Shown piece by piece: positions 47,716 to 55,968 of a stretch of 64,000 bases of DNA. The position numbers and the translations under genes are program-made. Origin of the DNA: Marinobacter sp. 2_MG-2023. GTDB lineage: Bacteria > Pseudomonadota > Gammaproteobacteria > Pseudomonadales > Oleiphilaceae. The stretch spans positions 310,001 to 374,000 of the forward strand of contig NZ_JAUOPH010000003.1 of NCBI RefSeq assembly GCF_030546935.1. Direction: 5' to 3'. The notes beneath the pieces are model-generated. The model made no database searches. It saw only the letters and a list, made by a program, of their open reading frames with translations, and was not told where the DNA came from. Numbering within the stretch: the stretch's first letter is position 1; the number at the start of each line of letters is the position of its first letter.

Positions 47716-49197
47716 TTCTATCTCGCTCGGGCGCCAGGTTTTGTTGATCCAGGGTTCAAGTGGGCCGTACATCCGCAGGATGGCGAACCAGCTTTTTCCT
47801 GGTAGGGTCTGCAACCAGTTACCTTCTTTTCCTTTTGGCGCCTTTGGTGCGAAATAGAGCTCGTAGGAACCGTCCGCATTTTTTTCAATGCGACTATCCT
47901 GACTGCCGAGCGTCGGGAACGGTTGAGATGTCTGTAGTAGTGAACGTGTCTGGGTATCGTAGATAGTGACGGCCCAGAAATTGTTCACAGGCACGTTAGG
48001 TGGCAGGTGTAGCTTGTAGCTTTTGGAGCCGTCAAATGCCTTCTTGTTGGCATCCAGATAGGCAATGCCATAATCGGAGCCGGCGCCTGCTCTCGTCATT
48101 GCCATGGCCGGAGTGACGCCAGTAGCGTTGAAGTAGAACAATACCCGAGCATCGGGATTCATGGCTCCATCAGCTGTGAACGAGGTGTTTTTGTTCGCGT
48201 ATCCCATGGTCCAGGCGCTGTGAGTATCGGGATAGATTTCCACACCATCGATGCGAGGCTGGTAGGTGATGGCACGTGCGGTGGCGGCGCCTATGTCAGC
48301 GGCCTCGGCCAGTAGCTTCTGCATGCGCGCATCGGGATTGAACGGCTGGCCCTTGACGATACCGATGGCAGCCAGAGTGCCGCGCACCTCAGGCCCTATG
48401 GCATCAATTGGTTCTTCCTGAACAACCTGGTTCAGGCCTTCATAGAAGCTCAGATCTCGGGTCACTAAGGTGTTGTAGCTTGTGCCGGAGATATTGACAA
48501 ACTCCGTATCAGGCGGATTGTCGGCCTTGGACAGTGGATAGATCTTGAGTTGGGATTTGATATTTTTGACGGCTGGCTCCAGGCCTTTGGCGATGGAGCC
48601 GCGCAAGAACATCAGGTTATGGTAAGTGGGCATCTTGACGACGAAATACCCCTCAGGCACCTCGCCGTCATAGCCTGGAGGCAACAGCAGATACTTACCG
48701 CCTTTTCCTTTGTCCGGGCCGGGCAGCCCCATGTTTTCAATATAGCGAAACCAGGCGTCGTCCAGAAAGCCGAGCATGCCTGGTGGCAATTCGACCACCA
48801 GCGCACCGTCGACTTTCAGGTCGAGATAGGTCAACGCATACAAAGTGGAGGTATTGCCGGTCAGGTACAGGGATTCCGGCTTGAGCAGTTGCTCGGTGAT
48901 GCTGACTTTGTTTGACGTCGCGCCGATGGCTGCATTGCCTTTGCGCATGGCAAACAGCGAAGCGGCACCCTGATTGTCGAGGTATGCCTCGACTGCCCGC
49001 ATGCGATCAAGGTTGTCATAAACTGTGTCGATGGTGGCGTCGGTGGGAACGCCATCAAAGAATTCCAACGTGCCAATAGGCGTCTCGAGTGTATCCGGAA
49101 TAGAAATGGACTCCAGCTCAGCCTTCGACACCTCGGCTGACGCAGGAAGGCTAGCGACTGCCATAACGATTGTTGTTGCAATAATTCGGGTGATCAT
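47704..49197 (-). CDS. DUF1254/DUF1214 exported protein 1
   Basis: 497 residues with a signal peptide (ITRIIATTIVMAVASLPASA). N-terminal DUF1254 (about 60-190: NTSTLYALTYLDLKVDGALV, LPPGMLGFLDDAWFRYIENM, YLLLPPGYDGEVPEGYFVV), C-terminal DUF1214 (about 370-490: YKLHLPPNVPVNNFWAVTIY, LLQTSQPFPTLGSQDSRIEK, FAPKAPKGKEGNWLQTLPGK). This architecture is widespread in proteobacteria but has no settled function. It is the third cistron of an operon, coupled by an ATGA overlap to the small gene upstream. It is the most divergent of the three copies. Confidence 0.88.
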   Translation of the reverse strand: MITRIIATTIVMAVASLPASAEVSKAELESISIPDTLETPIGTLEFFDGVPTDATIDTVYDNLDRMRAVEAYLDNQGAASLFAMRKGNAAIGATSNKVSITEQLLKPESLYLTGNTSTLYALTYLDLKVDGALVVELPPGMLGFLDDAWFRYIENMGLPGPDKGKGGKYLLLPPGYDGEVPEGYFVVKMPTYHNLMFLRGSIAKGLEPAVKNIKSQLKIYPLSKADNPPDTEFVNISGTSYNTLVTRDLSFYEGLNQVVQEEPIDAIGPEVRGTLAAIGIVKGQPFNPDARMQKLLAEAADIGAATARAITYQPRIDGVEIYPDTHSAWTMGYANKNTSFTADGAMNPDARVLFYFNATGVTPAMAMTRAGAGSDYGIAYLDANKKAFDGSKSYKLHLPPNVPVNNFWAVTIYDTQTRSLLQTSQPFPTLGSQDSRIEKNADGSYELYFAPKAPKGKEGNWLQTLPGKSWFAILRMYGPLEPWINKTWRPSEIELIE

Positions 49198-49319
49198 TTC
49201 GTTACCCCTTTGGAGCTGCTCTCTACCAACTCAATTTCCCGGTCGTTGTCTGCCTGTGCCGTGCCGGCGTTAAATAACAGCGCGGTGGCGAGATGCGATG
49301 CGATCGCTGGCTTGTTCAT
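49194..49319 (-). CDS. Small 41-residue exported-like peptide between DUF1254 genes
   Basis: Open frame of 41 codons from the ATG at 49319, with AAGGAAAAAT before it, ending in a TGA that overlaps the ATG of the next DUF1254 gene (ATGA at 49194-49197). It starts MNKPAIASHLATALLFNAGT and then AQADNDREIELVESSSKG, so it looks like a signal peptide with AQA cleavage and a 19-residue mature peptide. It begins 26 bp after the stop of the upstream DUF1254 gene. It might be a genuine peptide, a translational-coupling leader or the remnant of a deleted gene; the intact ribosome site and coupling favour translation. Confidence 0.5.
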   Translation of the reverse strand: MNKPAIASHLATALLFNAGTAQADNDREIELVESSSKGVTK

Positions 49320-49345
49320 TATTTTTCCTTGCCATTATTGAGAGG

Positions 49346-50836
49346 TTAAAGAGACTTTTCGACCTTGGGCATGTTGTATGTGCCGTTCGTCAGCGGGGCA
49401 TAAGGCCCATAGAACCGCGCTGTAAACCTGAACCCTTCAGCCGGAGCCGGGAGCCAGTTCTTTGCCTGATCCGGATCGGTGGGTTTCTCGTTCTGCACGT
49501 AGATCACCAGCTTGCCGTCTTTGGCAACGAGGTCGCCGGCCTCCAGCATGAAACTGTTCACGGTATAGCGGTTGATCTCGTTGGCGACGAAATATCCGTT
49601 GGCGTCATAGATCGGGATCGACCAGAATTGGGTTACCGGTGGCAGGTCGTTCATGTCGAAGGTCAGCGTATATTTGTTGTCGCCGGTCAGTGGTTTGGCA
49701 TCGGCGTCGGTGAACAGGAATGCACCGGAGTGGGAGATGTTTTTGTCTGGAGCCGCCCAAGCTGCATCGGCAATGACTGCTCTGTCCATCCATCTGGTTT
49801 CAAAGCCACCATCATTGCGCACGATGCCCCAACCGTTCATGTTGATGAGGTTTGTTTTCAACGTTTTGCGCACACTCTCGAAACCCGCTTTGAATCCGTT
49901 CTCCAAGGCTTTTTTCTGTTCTGCCGTCAGCTTTGACCAATCGAAGTTCATTCCTTTGCCAATTCCGATTGTTTCGAGTTGGGCAAGCATCTCGGTTTCC
50001 AGAAGCGAATCTTCAATCACTTGCATGGTTGGATCGTTCAGGATGGTGTTGAGCAGGGTGTAGTACTGCTCAGCTGTCTGCTTGTCTACTTGTCCAACCG
50101 CATACTCCGGCAATCCGGCAGGGATGGGAAAATCGCCCGGCACAATGGCTCGGTCTGCCTGGGCCACGCCTTTATGTCCGTTCGACAGCCAGTCCGCCAG
50201 AGGCGTCATGGTAATTTGGTCCTGGTAAGCATTAATGGTTTTGATTTCGGCATCCGACCCAGTCTCAACACCCATGCGGACAACGCCGTAGGCAGTTTTC
50301 GCTGGCCATTGAACTATGTCTGTTGTCGGGAAGTCAGCCGGCACCGTTCCAGAAAAGTCCGGTGGAAGGAGAATGTAGCTGCGGGCCTTGGTGCCATTAA
50401 AGGGCGACCCAACGATCATCCTGAAGATTCCATACTGGTCCATGATCTGAACGCTGAAATAGCGGTCGGTGATTTCCGGAACCTCAATAACGACAGGCCC
50501 GTCACGCAAATCCAGGAAACCGGACCCATAAAGTGTTGTTGCGTTCGGTGTCACAACGGGGAAATCCGGAGTGATCTGTTTCCGCACCCAGAACAAACGG
50601 TTCAGCCCCGAGTAGATATCATTGCTTGCTGCATCGTTCTGGGTATAGATCCAGCGCTGGCCGTAAAAGATTGCCTGCTGGAGACCGTAAGTATAAGCCT
50701 GCTCGGCGATCGTTTCGGGTTTGTGCTCAGTGTTTGAAACAGCCTGAGCAACTGCTGCGAAACCGATCAAGGCAATCACCATCATCAGCTTCAAGGAAAG
50801 TTTTTTTGCCGACGTCACAGCCGTTCTATATTCCAT
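49346..50836 (-). CDS. DUF1254/DUF1214 exported protein 2
   Basis: 496 residues; N-terminal membrane/signal segment about 14-32 (LKLMMVIALIGFAAVAQA). DUF1254 region about 55-180 (AYTYGLQQAIFYGQRWIYTQ, NATTLYGSGFLDLRDGPVVI, YFSVQIMDQYGIFRMIVGSP) and DUF1214 region about 370-490 (YTLTFDMNDLPPVTQFWSIP, IYVQNEKPTDPDQAKNWLPA, FTARFYGPYAPLTNGTY). First gene of an operon with the 41-codon gene and protein 1. Its upstream region carries the 49-bp block shared with the third copy, and it is divergent from an AraC-type regulator gene. Confidence 0.9.
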   Translation of the reverse strand: MEYRTAVTSAKKLSLKLMMVIALIGFAAVAQAVSNTEHKPETIAEQAYTYGLQQAIFYGQRWIYTQNDAASNDIYSGLNRLFWVRKQITPDFPVVTPNATTLYGSGFLDLRDGPVVIEVPEITDRYFSVQIMDQYGIFRMIVGSPFNGTKARSYILLPPDFSGTVPADFPTTDIVQWPAKTAYGVVRMGVETGSDAEIKTINAYQDQITMTPLADWLSNGHKGVAQADRAIVPGDFPIPAGLPEYAVGQVDKQTAEQYYTLLNTILNDPTMQVIEDSLLETEMLAQLETIGIGKGMNFDWSKLTAEQKKALENGFKAGFESVRKTLKTNLINMNGWGIVRNDGGFETRWMDRAVIADAAWAAPDKNISHSGAFLFTDADAKPLTGDNKYTLTFDMNDLPPVTQFWSIPIYDANGYFVANEINRYTVNSFMLEAGDLVAKDGKLVIYVQNEKPTDPDQAKNWLPAPAEGFRFTARFYGPYAPLTNGTYNMPKVEKSL

Positions 50837-50883
50837 GTTTTTTAATCCTTTATTTTATGCACCAAAAGTGAGCTTCATAACGC

Positions 50884-50932
50884 TTAGCATTACCCGTTCG
50901 CTCATATCGCGCTATCAATTATGCGCAAGGCA
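50884..50932 (-). promoter_or_regulatory. 49-bp promoter block shared by two DUF1254 genes, copy A
   Basis: Ungapped match with 54126-54174: by hand 39 of 49 bases agree, including TTAGCAT, GTTCG, GCTATCA and TTATGCGCAA (plus-strand reading). It ends 47 bp upstream of DUF1254 gene 2 and also lies in the divergent region of the AraC gene at 51059. Probably the regulator's binding site. Confidence 0.65.
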
Positions 50933-51058
50933 TTGCCGAATTCAGGGCGTATTTTCAAGAGCGACACTGGCTGACTGCTTGTTGCTAATTTTGTAGCGGT
51001 GACGTGTTATCTGGCCTATGCTTTGATGTGCCTATCAAAAAAGCGCAGGAAGCGTTCC

Positions 51059-52021
51059 ATGAGTGAAGGGTTCTATATTTTAGGGAAGCAATACCATCCC
51101 CCGGCTCGATATCACGATCTGGACGAGGTTAATCATGCCGTTAGTGGCGCTAATCTCGAATTTGTCCAACTGAAGCCCGGAAACCTCGATATTGCGCTTG
51201 ATCAGATTTCACTGGGTGATGTTTCAATTGATCTCGGCACCATCAACCTGCCTATCCGCATGATGGGCGAACTTGACCCGACGCGGTTCAGCATTGGCGC
51301 TTTCACTAAGGGGGCTCATGCGAACTGGAATGGCAACTCTGTCGATGAATCGCAATTGCTGTTCTGCAAGCCAGGTGAGGAAATCAGCGGGTGTGCGTCG
51401 ACAATCTATGGGTGGACTTCTCTGGTTATTCTCCCCGAGTGGATCGAGTCAATTGAACAAACCACTTTGCGCACGAACCTGACTCAGATCACCTCCTGTA
51501 CATCCATAAGGCCTGATCCGGAGAGATTAAAAGACCTGTGGCAAGCCATTGAAAACATAGTACAGCCCGCTGAAATTCCGCTGGATACTCGTGCAGCCGA
51601 TTGGCTGGTTACCGATCTTCGTAATGCGCTGGGCGCCGCCCTGAGCTCTATCGACGTTGCTCCAGCGAAAGTCATGTCTCAGGCCCGGGGGCATTTCATT
51701 ATCGCCAAGCGTGCCGAATGTTATATGCGGGAGAGGATCGCAGAACCGGTGAGCATCGACGAACTGTGTGTGGCCATGAACGCCAGCCGTCGATACTTGG
51801 AATACGCCTTCGCAGAGGCCTTTGGAACAAGCCCTTCACGCTACTTTCGCTTGATGCGGCTGCACCAGGTGCGCAAGAGACTTAAAGCTTCAGGCGGCGG
51901 AACAACTGTCACCAATGAGGCCTTCGGGCTCGGCTTCAACCACCTGAGTCTGTTTACCACCCAGTACAAGAATGCATTCGGTGAATGTCCAAGTGCCACG
52001 CTTGCGCGAGCGACCATATAG
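51059..52021 (+). CDS. AraC family transcriptional regulator
   Basis: 320 residues from ATG 51059 with CAGGAAG upstream. The N-terminal 200 residues form a cupin-like sensing domain (LKPGNLDIALDQISLGDVSI, FSIGAFTKGAHANWNGNSVD). The C-terminal AraC double helix-turn-helix (about 215-315) reads YMRERIAEPVSIDELCVAMN, RRYLEYAFAEAFGTSPSRYF, then AFGLGFNHLSLFTTQYKNAF. It is divergent from the DUF1254 operon and the likely controller of the shared 49-bp promoter blocks. Confidence 0.9.
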   Translation: MSEGFYILGKQYHPPARYHDLDEVNHAVSGANLEFVQLKPGNLDIALDQISLGDVSIDLGTINLPIRMMGELDPTRFSIGAFTKGAHANWNGNSVDESQLLFCKPGEEISGCASTIYGWTSLVILPEWIESIEQTTLRTNLTQITSCTSIRPDPERLKDLWQAIENIVQPAEIPLDTRAADWLVTDLRNALGAALSSIDVAPAKVMSQARGHFIIAKRAECYMRERIAEPVSIDELCVAMNASRRYLEYAFAEAFGTSPSRYFRLMRLHQVRKRLKASGGGTTVTNEAFGLGFNHLSLFTTQYKNAFGECPSATLARATI

Positions 52022-52157
52022 ATACGTAAGCCTGATTTCCTGTCCCTTCTCGCCAATCGATACCGTGCGTATTCGCGATAGCGAAGCTATTTCTCACCTG
52101 ATTAGAATCAACTCTTACGCAACCTGGTATCCAGGAGTGGCTGCCATTAATAAGACC

Positions 52158-52535
52158 ATGCAAATGAAGGGATCGAACCATCCTGACAGGCTGAATGAAG
52201 CGCTCACCTATATCACGCAACACATGAAAGAAAGAATCCAGCTCGGTCAGCTTTCTGAAGTGTCAGGTGTGAGCAAGCGGACGCTTGGTTATCTTTTTTT
52301 GCGCACTTACGGTATTACACCCATGGCCTTCGTTAAACGGGAGCGTTTGATGAAAACCAGGAGGCTACTGCAGCATGCCGACCCATCTACAGCCACGGTT
52401 GCGAATATCGCGCGCGAATGCGGCTTCACCCACATGGGGCAGTTTTCGATCGACTACAAGCGACTGCTTGGCGAATCGCCGTCAGATACTTTGAATTCAC
52501 ACCCACGACCTGAGCGGATATCGGACTGGCAGTAA
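52158..52535 (+). CDS. AraC-type DNA-binding domain protein (N-terminally short)
   Basis: 125 residues from ATG 52158; the frame is open from 51972 but the extra part overlaps the previous gene and shows no family resemblance. It has an AraC/XylS double helix-turn-helix: EALTYITQHMKERIQLGQLS, VSGVSKRTLGYLFLRTYGIT, PMAFVKRERLMKTRRLL, NIARECGFTHMGQFSIDYKR. There is no ligand-binding domain. Small stand-alone AraC domains exist (MarA/SoxS type), but the weak ribosome site suggests it may instead be the surviving 3' end of a full-length regulator. It follows the AraC gene at 51059. Confidence 0.6.
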   Translation: MQMKGSNHPDRLNEALTYITQHMKERIQLGQLSEVSGVSKRTLGYLFLRTYGITPMAFVKRERLMKTRRLLQHADPSTATVANIARECGFTHMGQFSIDYKRLLGESPSDTLNSHPRPERISDWQ

Positions 52536-52631
52536 TCAACTGATAGAAGTACTTGTTTGTGTTTAAACACTGCGCAGATTGATGCTCAATCTGCGCAGGC
52601 GAAATGCACGGGGCGCATTACCCGAGCCGTT

Positions 52632-54056
52632 TCACTCCGCCCTGACCAGCATTGGCGGGGTCCACGAACCATCCAGCGCAGATTCCTTTGGCCAGTAGAG
52701 CCGCATGATGACCCAGAATGGAGCCTTGGGAGCAGGCAACCAGTTCGCTTGTTTGTCTTTACCGGGATTCTCGTTCTGGAAGTAGAGGGTGATGCCACCA
52801 TCGGCGTCCTTGACGAATTGCGCCATCATCGTTGAATTCAAGAGATAACGGTCGATCGGATTGGCAACGAGCAGGCTTGCTGGCAATTCGTACATGGTTG
52901 TTGACCAGAACGCATTCACCGGAGGAAGATCCGCCGCGGGGAAATGCAGAGTGTACCGGTTCGAACCGTTCAATTTTTCCCCTTTGGAATCAACCGCAAG
53001 AACCGGATACATCGCTTCCTGCTTCGAGTTGCCGTAGATGCCAAGAGCAGCACCGGCCATGCGGTAGAGATAGTTGTTCTTCAGAAATTCGCGGGTTCCG
53101 AAAAAATCCCCAGATGTCGCTTCGCCGGTGTCGACTTTTTCTTTCCGGAACTGGCCAAATTCTGCCCAAGCTTCTGCCATGCCGTTCTCAATTGCGGTTT
53201 TCATCTTGGGCGACAGGGACGCCACATCGAATGTCTGTCCGGGGCCGACGCCGATCTTGGAAAATCGCTCCATCAACTCCACTTCAGACGGAACAGCCGG
53301 CGCATAACCCAAAGCAAAGTTGAGTATTTTGAAGAACTCCAGCGACGTTTTCTGTGCGTCGGGCGTCAGAGGCTTGAGGAAATCAATAGCCGGTAACGCA
53401 GCTGGGGCCGGTTGCCCGAGAAATGATGACAGCGTCTCGACTTTGTAGCCCGCCTGTATCTTCTTCACGTTGTCGATATCGCCCGGATTGAACAACTGCG
53501 TCCGATAGACCGCTACGCCCAGTTCTGTTTCCGAGTGGAAGACCTTGTCCACTCCTTCAGGCTTCTCGCCTTTCCAGTTCGGGCCGGCCACGACAAACAC
53601 ACCGCCATCGTTCCCTGTTGCTCCGCTGCTGATGTAGTCGAAGTTTTGGGTATAGGCGTCGGTCAACTGGACGCTGAAATAGCGTTCCTTTTCCATCGCC
53701 GGCACGGTCAGAACGATCGGCTCGGCACGCAGGTCCATACCCATCCAGGAATAGGGCGTGTCGGAGTTCGGTGTCTGCACAGCTGTATCGGCCGGGGTGA
53801 AGACGCGCGCGATGTTTGCAATCTGGTTCCAGGGTGCCTTGAAGTTCGGGTCGCTCTTGTCGGTGTAGTAAGCGTACGAGACGCGGTAGTTGTCGACGAT
53901 CGGGAAACCGTAGACGTATGCGTCCTTGGCGATGGCGCGGGCTTCGGCTGGCGTTACAGCGGGTCCAGCAGCGCTAGCAGAACCGGCTGGCAGCATGGCT
54001 AGCGCAAACACGCTTGCGATGGTGAGTTTGAAGGCGGTGTGAAGGGATGTTTTCAC
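52632..54056 (-). CDS. DUF1254/DUF1214 exported protein 3
   Basis: 474 residues with a signal peptide (FKLTIASVFALAMLPAGSASA). DUF1254 region about 40-170 (AKDAYVYGFPIVDNYRVSYA, QTPNSDTPYSWMGMDLRAEP, YFSVQLTDAYTQNFDYISSG), DUF1214 region about 350-470 (NRYTLHFPAADLPPVNAFWS, LYFQNENPGKDKQANWLPAP, FWVIMRLYWPKESALDGSWT). It is monocistronic, with its own copy of the 49-bp promoter block 69 bp upstream. It is closer to protein 2 than to protein 1 in the DUF1214 end. Confidence 0.9.
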   Translation of the reverse strand: MKTSLHTAFKLTIASVFALAMLPAGSASAAGPAVTPAEARAIAKDAYVYGFPIVDNYRVSYAYYTDKSDPNFKAPWNQIANIARVFTPADTAVQTPNSDTPYSWMGMDLRAEPIVLTVPAMEKERYFSVQLTDAYTQNFDYISSGATGNDGGVFVVAGPNWKGEKPEGVDKVFHSETELGVAVYRTQLFNPGDIDNVKKIQAGYKVETLSSFLGQPAPAALPAIDFLKPLTPDAQKTSLEFFKILNFALGYAPAVPSEVELMERFSKIGVGPGQTFDVASLSPKMKTAIENGMAEAWAEFGQFRKEKVDTGEATSGDFFGTREFLKNNYLYRMAGAALGIYGNSKQEAMYPVLAVDSKGEKLNGSNRYTLHFPAADLPPVNAFWSTTMYELPASLLVANPIDRYLLNSTMMAQFVKDADGGITLYFQNENPGKDKQANWLPAPKAPFWVIMRLYWPKESALDGSWTPPMLVRAE

Positions 54057-54125
54057 AGCAATTGCTCCTGATTGATCTCTAATTTGTTTTGTGTGCGAGC
54101 CGGTGACGTGTTTAAAGCTTCTGGG

Positions 54126-54174
54126 TTAGCATCACCTGTTCGTCTCTATGGAGCTATCAGTTATGCGCAAGACA
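54126..54174 (-). promoter_or_regulatory. 49-bp promoter block shared by two DUF1254 genes, copy B
   Basis: Same block as 50884-50932, same orientation relative to its DUF1254 gene. Conserved cores TTAGCAT, GCTATCA and TTATGCGCAA; differences cluster in the middle. It ends 69 bp upstream of DUF1254 gene 3. Confidence 0.65.
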
Positions 54175-54301
54175 CAGTGGACACAGGGCGGCAGTGGTGG
54201 TAGCAAGAATATGTGCTGGAAATAGTGCCATGCGCTTTCTTGATAGCGAGCAGACGCATTGAGGAGAATACTGAGGAGATAAAGTCAGGGGAGGGGATGA
54301 A

Positions 54302-55078
54302 ATGCGAGCCACGTGGCTTTTAATGTTACTGATGATCACGAGTACGGCGATCGCGCAGGAAGACCCAACATTCAGTATAAGCATCGGCGCTTTTTTCACT
54401 GACCGTGAAAGCCGGTCGAGACTCGATGGGGACTCGGGCCGGGGAACGGACATAGATCTTGAGGACGACCTCGGGCTGAAGAAATCCGATACTGTTTTCC
54501 GCGTGGATGGCTACTGGCGATTTGCCGAGAAGCATCGTTTCGACTTCAGCGCATTCGACCTGTCCCGCTCATCCTCTAAACAGATTGAAAAGGAAATCAT
54601 CTGGGATAACACAACTTACCCGCTCAGCAGCACCGTAAAAACCGATCTCGACCTGACGATCTATAAGGCTGCATACACCTGGATGTTTCTGAAACGCGAT
54701 CGCAATTTTCTCGGTGCGACGGTTGGCGTTTACGTTGCAGATTTTGGAGCGACTCTGTCCACATCGGGGGGTGCCAGGGCCGAATCGAACGACCTTACAG
54801 CTCCTTTGCCCGTTATTGGTCTGCGCGGAGAATACCGGTTTGCTGATCGGTGGGCGCTGCGAGGTAGCGGCGAAATATTTTTTGTTGATTACGGAGATTA
54901 CGAGGGGTCTTTGTACGACGTCTTCGCCGGTCTCGACTTTAGCTTAACGAAAACCATTGCAATTGGTGTTGGTGTTAATGCTGTAGAGCTCGATGTGAGT
55001 GTCTCCAAAAACAGATTCGATGGGAACATGAGCTGGCAATACGAGGGCGCGCTGGCCTATCTTAAATTAGATTTCTAG
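54302..55078 (+). CDS. Predicted outer-membrane beta-barrel protein
   Basis: 258 residues with a signal peptide (MRATWLLMLLMITSTAIAQ) and a GGAGGGG ribosome site. Alternating polar/aromatic strands throughout (VFRVDGYWRFAEKHRFDFSA, TIYKAAYTWMFLKRDRNFLG, LRGEYRFADRWALRGSGEIF) and a terminal YEGALAYLKLDF with the C-terminal Phe of outer-membrane barrels. Probably an 8-10-stranded barrel. The family is not named here. It is the first of four tightly spaced genes ending with selO. Confidence 0.7.
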   Translation: MRATWLLMLLMITSTAIAQEDPTFSISIGAFFTDRESRSRLDGDSGRGTDIDLEDDLGLKKSDTVFRVDGYWRFAEKHRFDFSAFDLSRSSSKQIEKEIIWDNTTYPLSSTVKTDLDLTIYKAAYTWMFLKRDRNFLGATVGVYVADFGATLSTSGGARAESNDLTAPLPVIGLRGEYRFADRWALRGSGEIFFVDYGDYEGSLYDVFAGLDFSLTKTIAIGVGVNAVELDVSVSKNRFDGNMSWQYEGALAYLKLDF

Positions 55079-55095
55079 AGGCTTAGGAAAAACAG

Positions 55096-55572
55096 ATGAA
55101 ACGCCATCATATTTTTATCGTACTCATTGCCAGCATCGCAGGGTCAGCCTTAATTGGTTGCGCCAATTCATCCAAAGATCTCAGTCCGCAAGAGGTTGAA
55201 TCAAAGCAGACAGAATTACATACCGATTATCAGAACCTGATTGCCAGTGAAATCGACGACCCGCTAAGGGCTAAAGAGTTCGCGGCTTTATCGGCAGAAC
55301 GGGATCGACTAGTCAGCCAACATGCAGCTTCAGTGCAGCAATACTCGAAAAAGCTGAGGGACATGAACCTGGATTACTCGACCGAACGCGAGCAACTGGA
55401 CAACCTCATTCAGGAATACAATCAGGAACGCCGAGCTGCTCAAACCAGGTTTCTGGTGCTAATGGGCAAGATGAAAGCAACGGTTACGGCTAAAGAATGG
55501 GAAACGTTGGCGAAGTTTGAACTCAAGAATCTTAACCCCCGAACCATGAGCTACACAGCAGGAGGCCAATGA
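55096..55572 (+). CDS. Coiled-coil lipoprotein, unknown function
   Basis: 158 residues. Signal peptide with lipobox ALIGC (Cys22) and AN after it. The mature part is charged and helical (LSPQEVESKQTELHTDYQNL, ERDRLVSQHAASVQQYSKKL, YNQERRAAQTRFLVLMGKMK), likely a coiled coil. The C-terminal TVTAKEWETLAKFE resembles the end of the next protein ([13 protein letters not shown]), so the two may be paralogues. It is 17 bp after the barrel gene and 1 bp before the next gene. Confidence 0.7.
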   Translation: MKRHHIFIVLIASIAGSALIGCANSSKDLSPQEVESKQTELHTDYQNLIASEIDDPLRAKEFAALSAERDRLVSQHAASVQQYSKKLRDMNLDYSTEREQLDNLIQEYNQERRAAQTRFLVLMGKMKATVTAKEWETLAKFELKNLNPRTMSYTAGGQ

Positions 55573-55573
55573 G

Positions 55574-55960
55574 ATGCTAGTTGCAATACTGGTTGCTTTT
55601 TTCCTTGGTGGGCCCAGCGCATCCGCTGCTATCCTGACCCATGATATGATCAAGAGCTTCGAAACGTTCGCTCAGCAGGTCATCACAGACCCTGATAGGG
55701 CGGAAGCAGTGCGACAGGAGTTAAAAGCACTCAATAGTGAACTTAAGCAGTTCGACAAGGTGTTCGCGAAGTCTGGACGGGAATTAAGCAAGCTATACAA
55801 AAATTACGACACAGAAACCGCCAGCATGCAGGCACAGCTTGACTCGATGAATGCCGACTGGGAGTCAGCTCAATCCCGTGCGCTTGATCATCGATTCGCT
55901 ATCCGCAACCAGATGACTAAAGAAGAATGGGACGCGGTGGTTTCTAAAAACGGGCAATAG
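55574..55960 (+). CDS. Small exported coiled-coil protein, unknown function
   Basis: 128 residues. Short signal peptide ([18 protein letters not shown]) followed by a helical region ([60 protein letters not shown]) and the tail [14 protein letters not shown]. Similar in plan to the lipoprotein before it, but without a lipobox cysteine. It is 1 bp from the upstream gene and 8 bp from selO. Confidence 0.7.
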   Translation: MLVAILVAFFLGGPSASAAILTHDMIKSFETFAQQVITDPDRAEAVRQELKALNSELKQFDKVFAKSGRELSKLYKNYDTETASMQAQLDSMNADWESAQSRALDHRFAIRNQMTKEEWDAVVSKNGQ

Positions 55961-55968
55961 GTTTTAGT

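Noticed and set aside
49979..50737. 252-codon plus-strand frame opposite DUF1254 gene 2
   Set aside because: Antisense shadow; the minus strand carries the recognisable DUF1254/DUF1214 protein.
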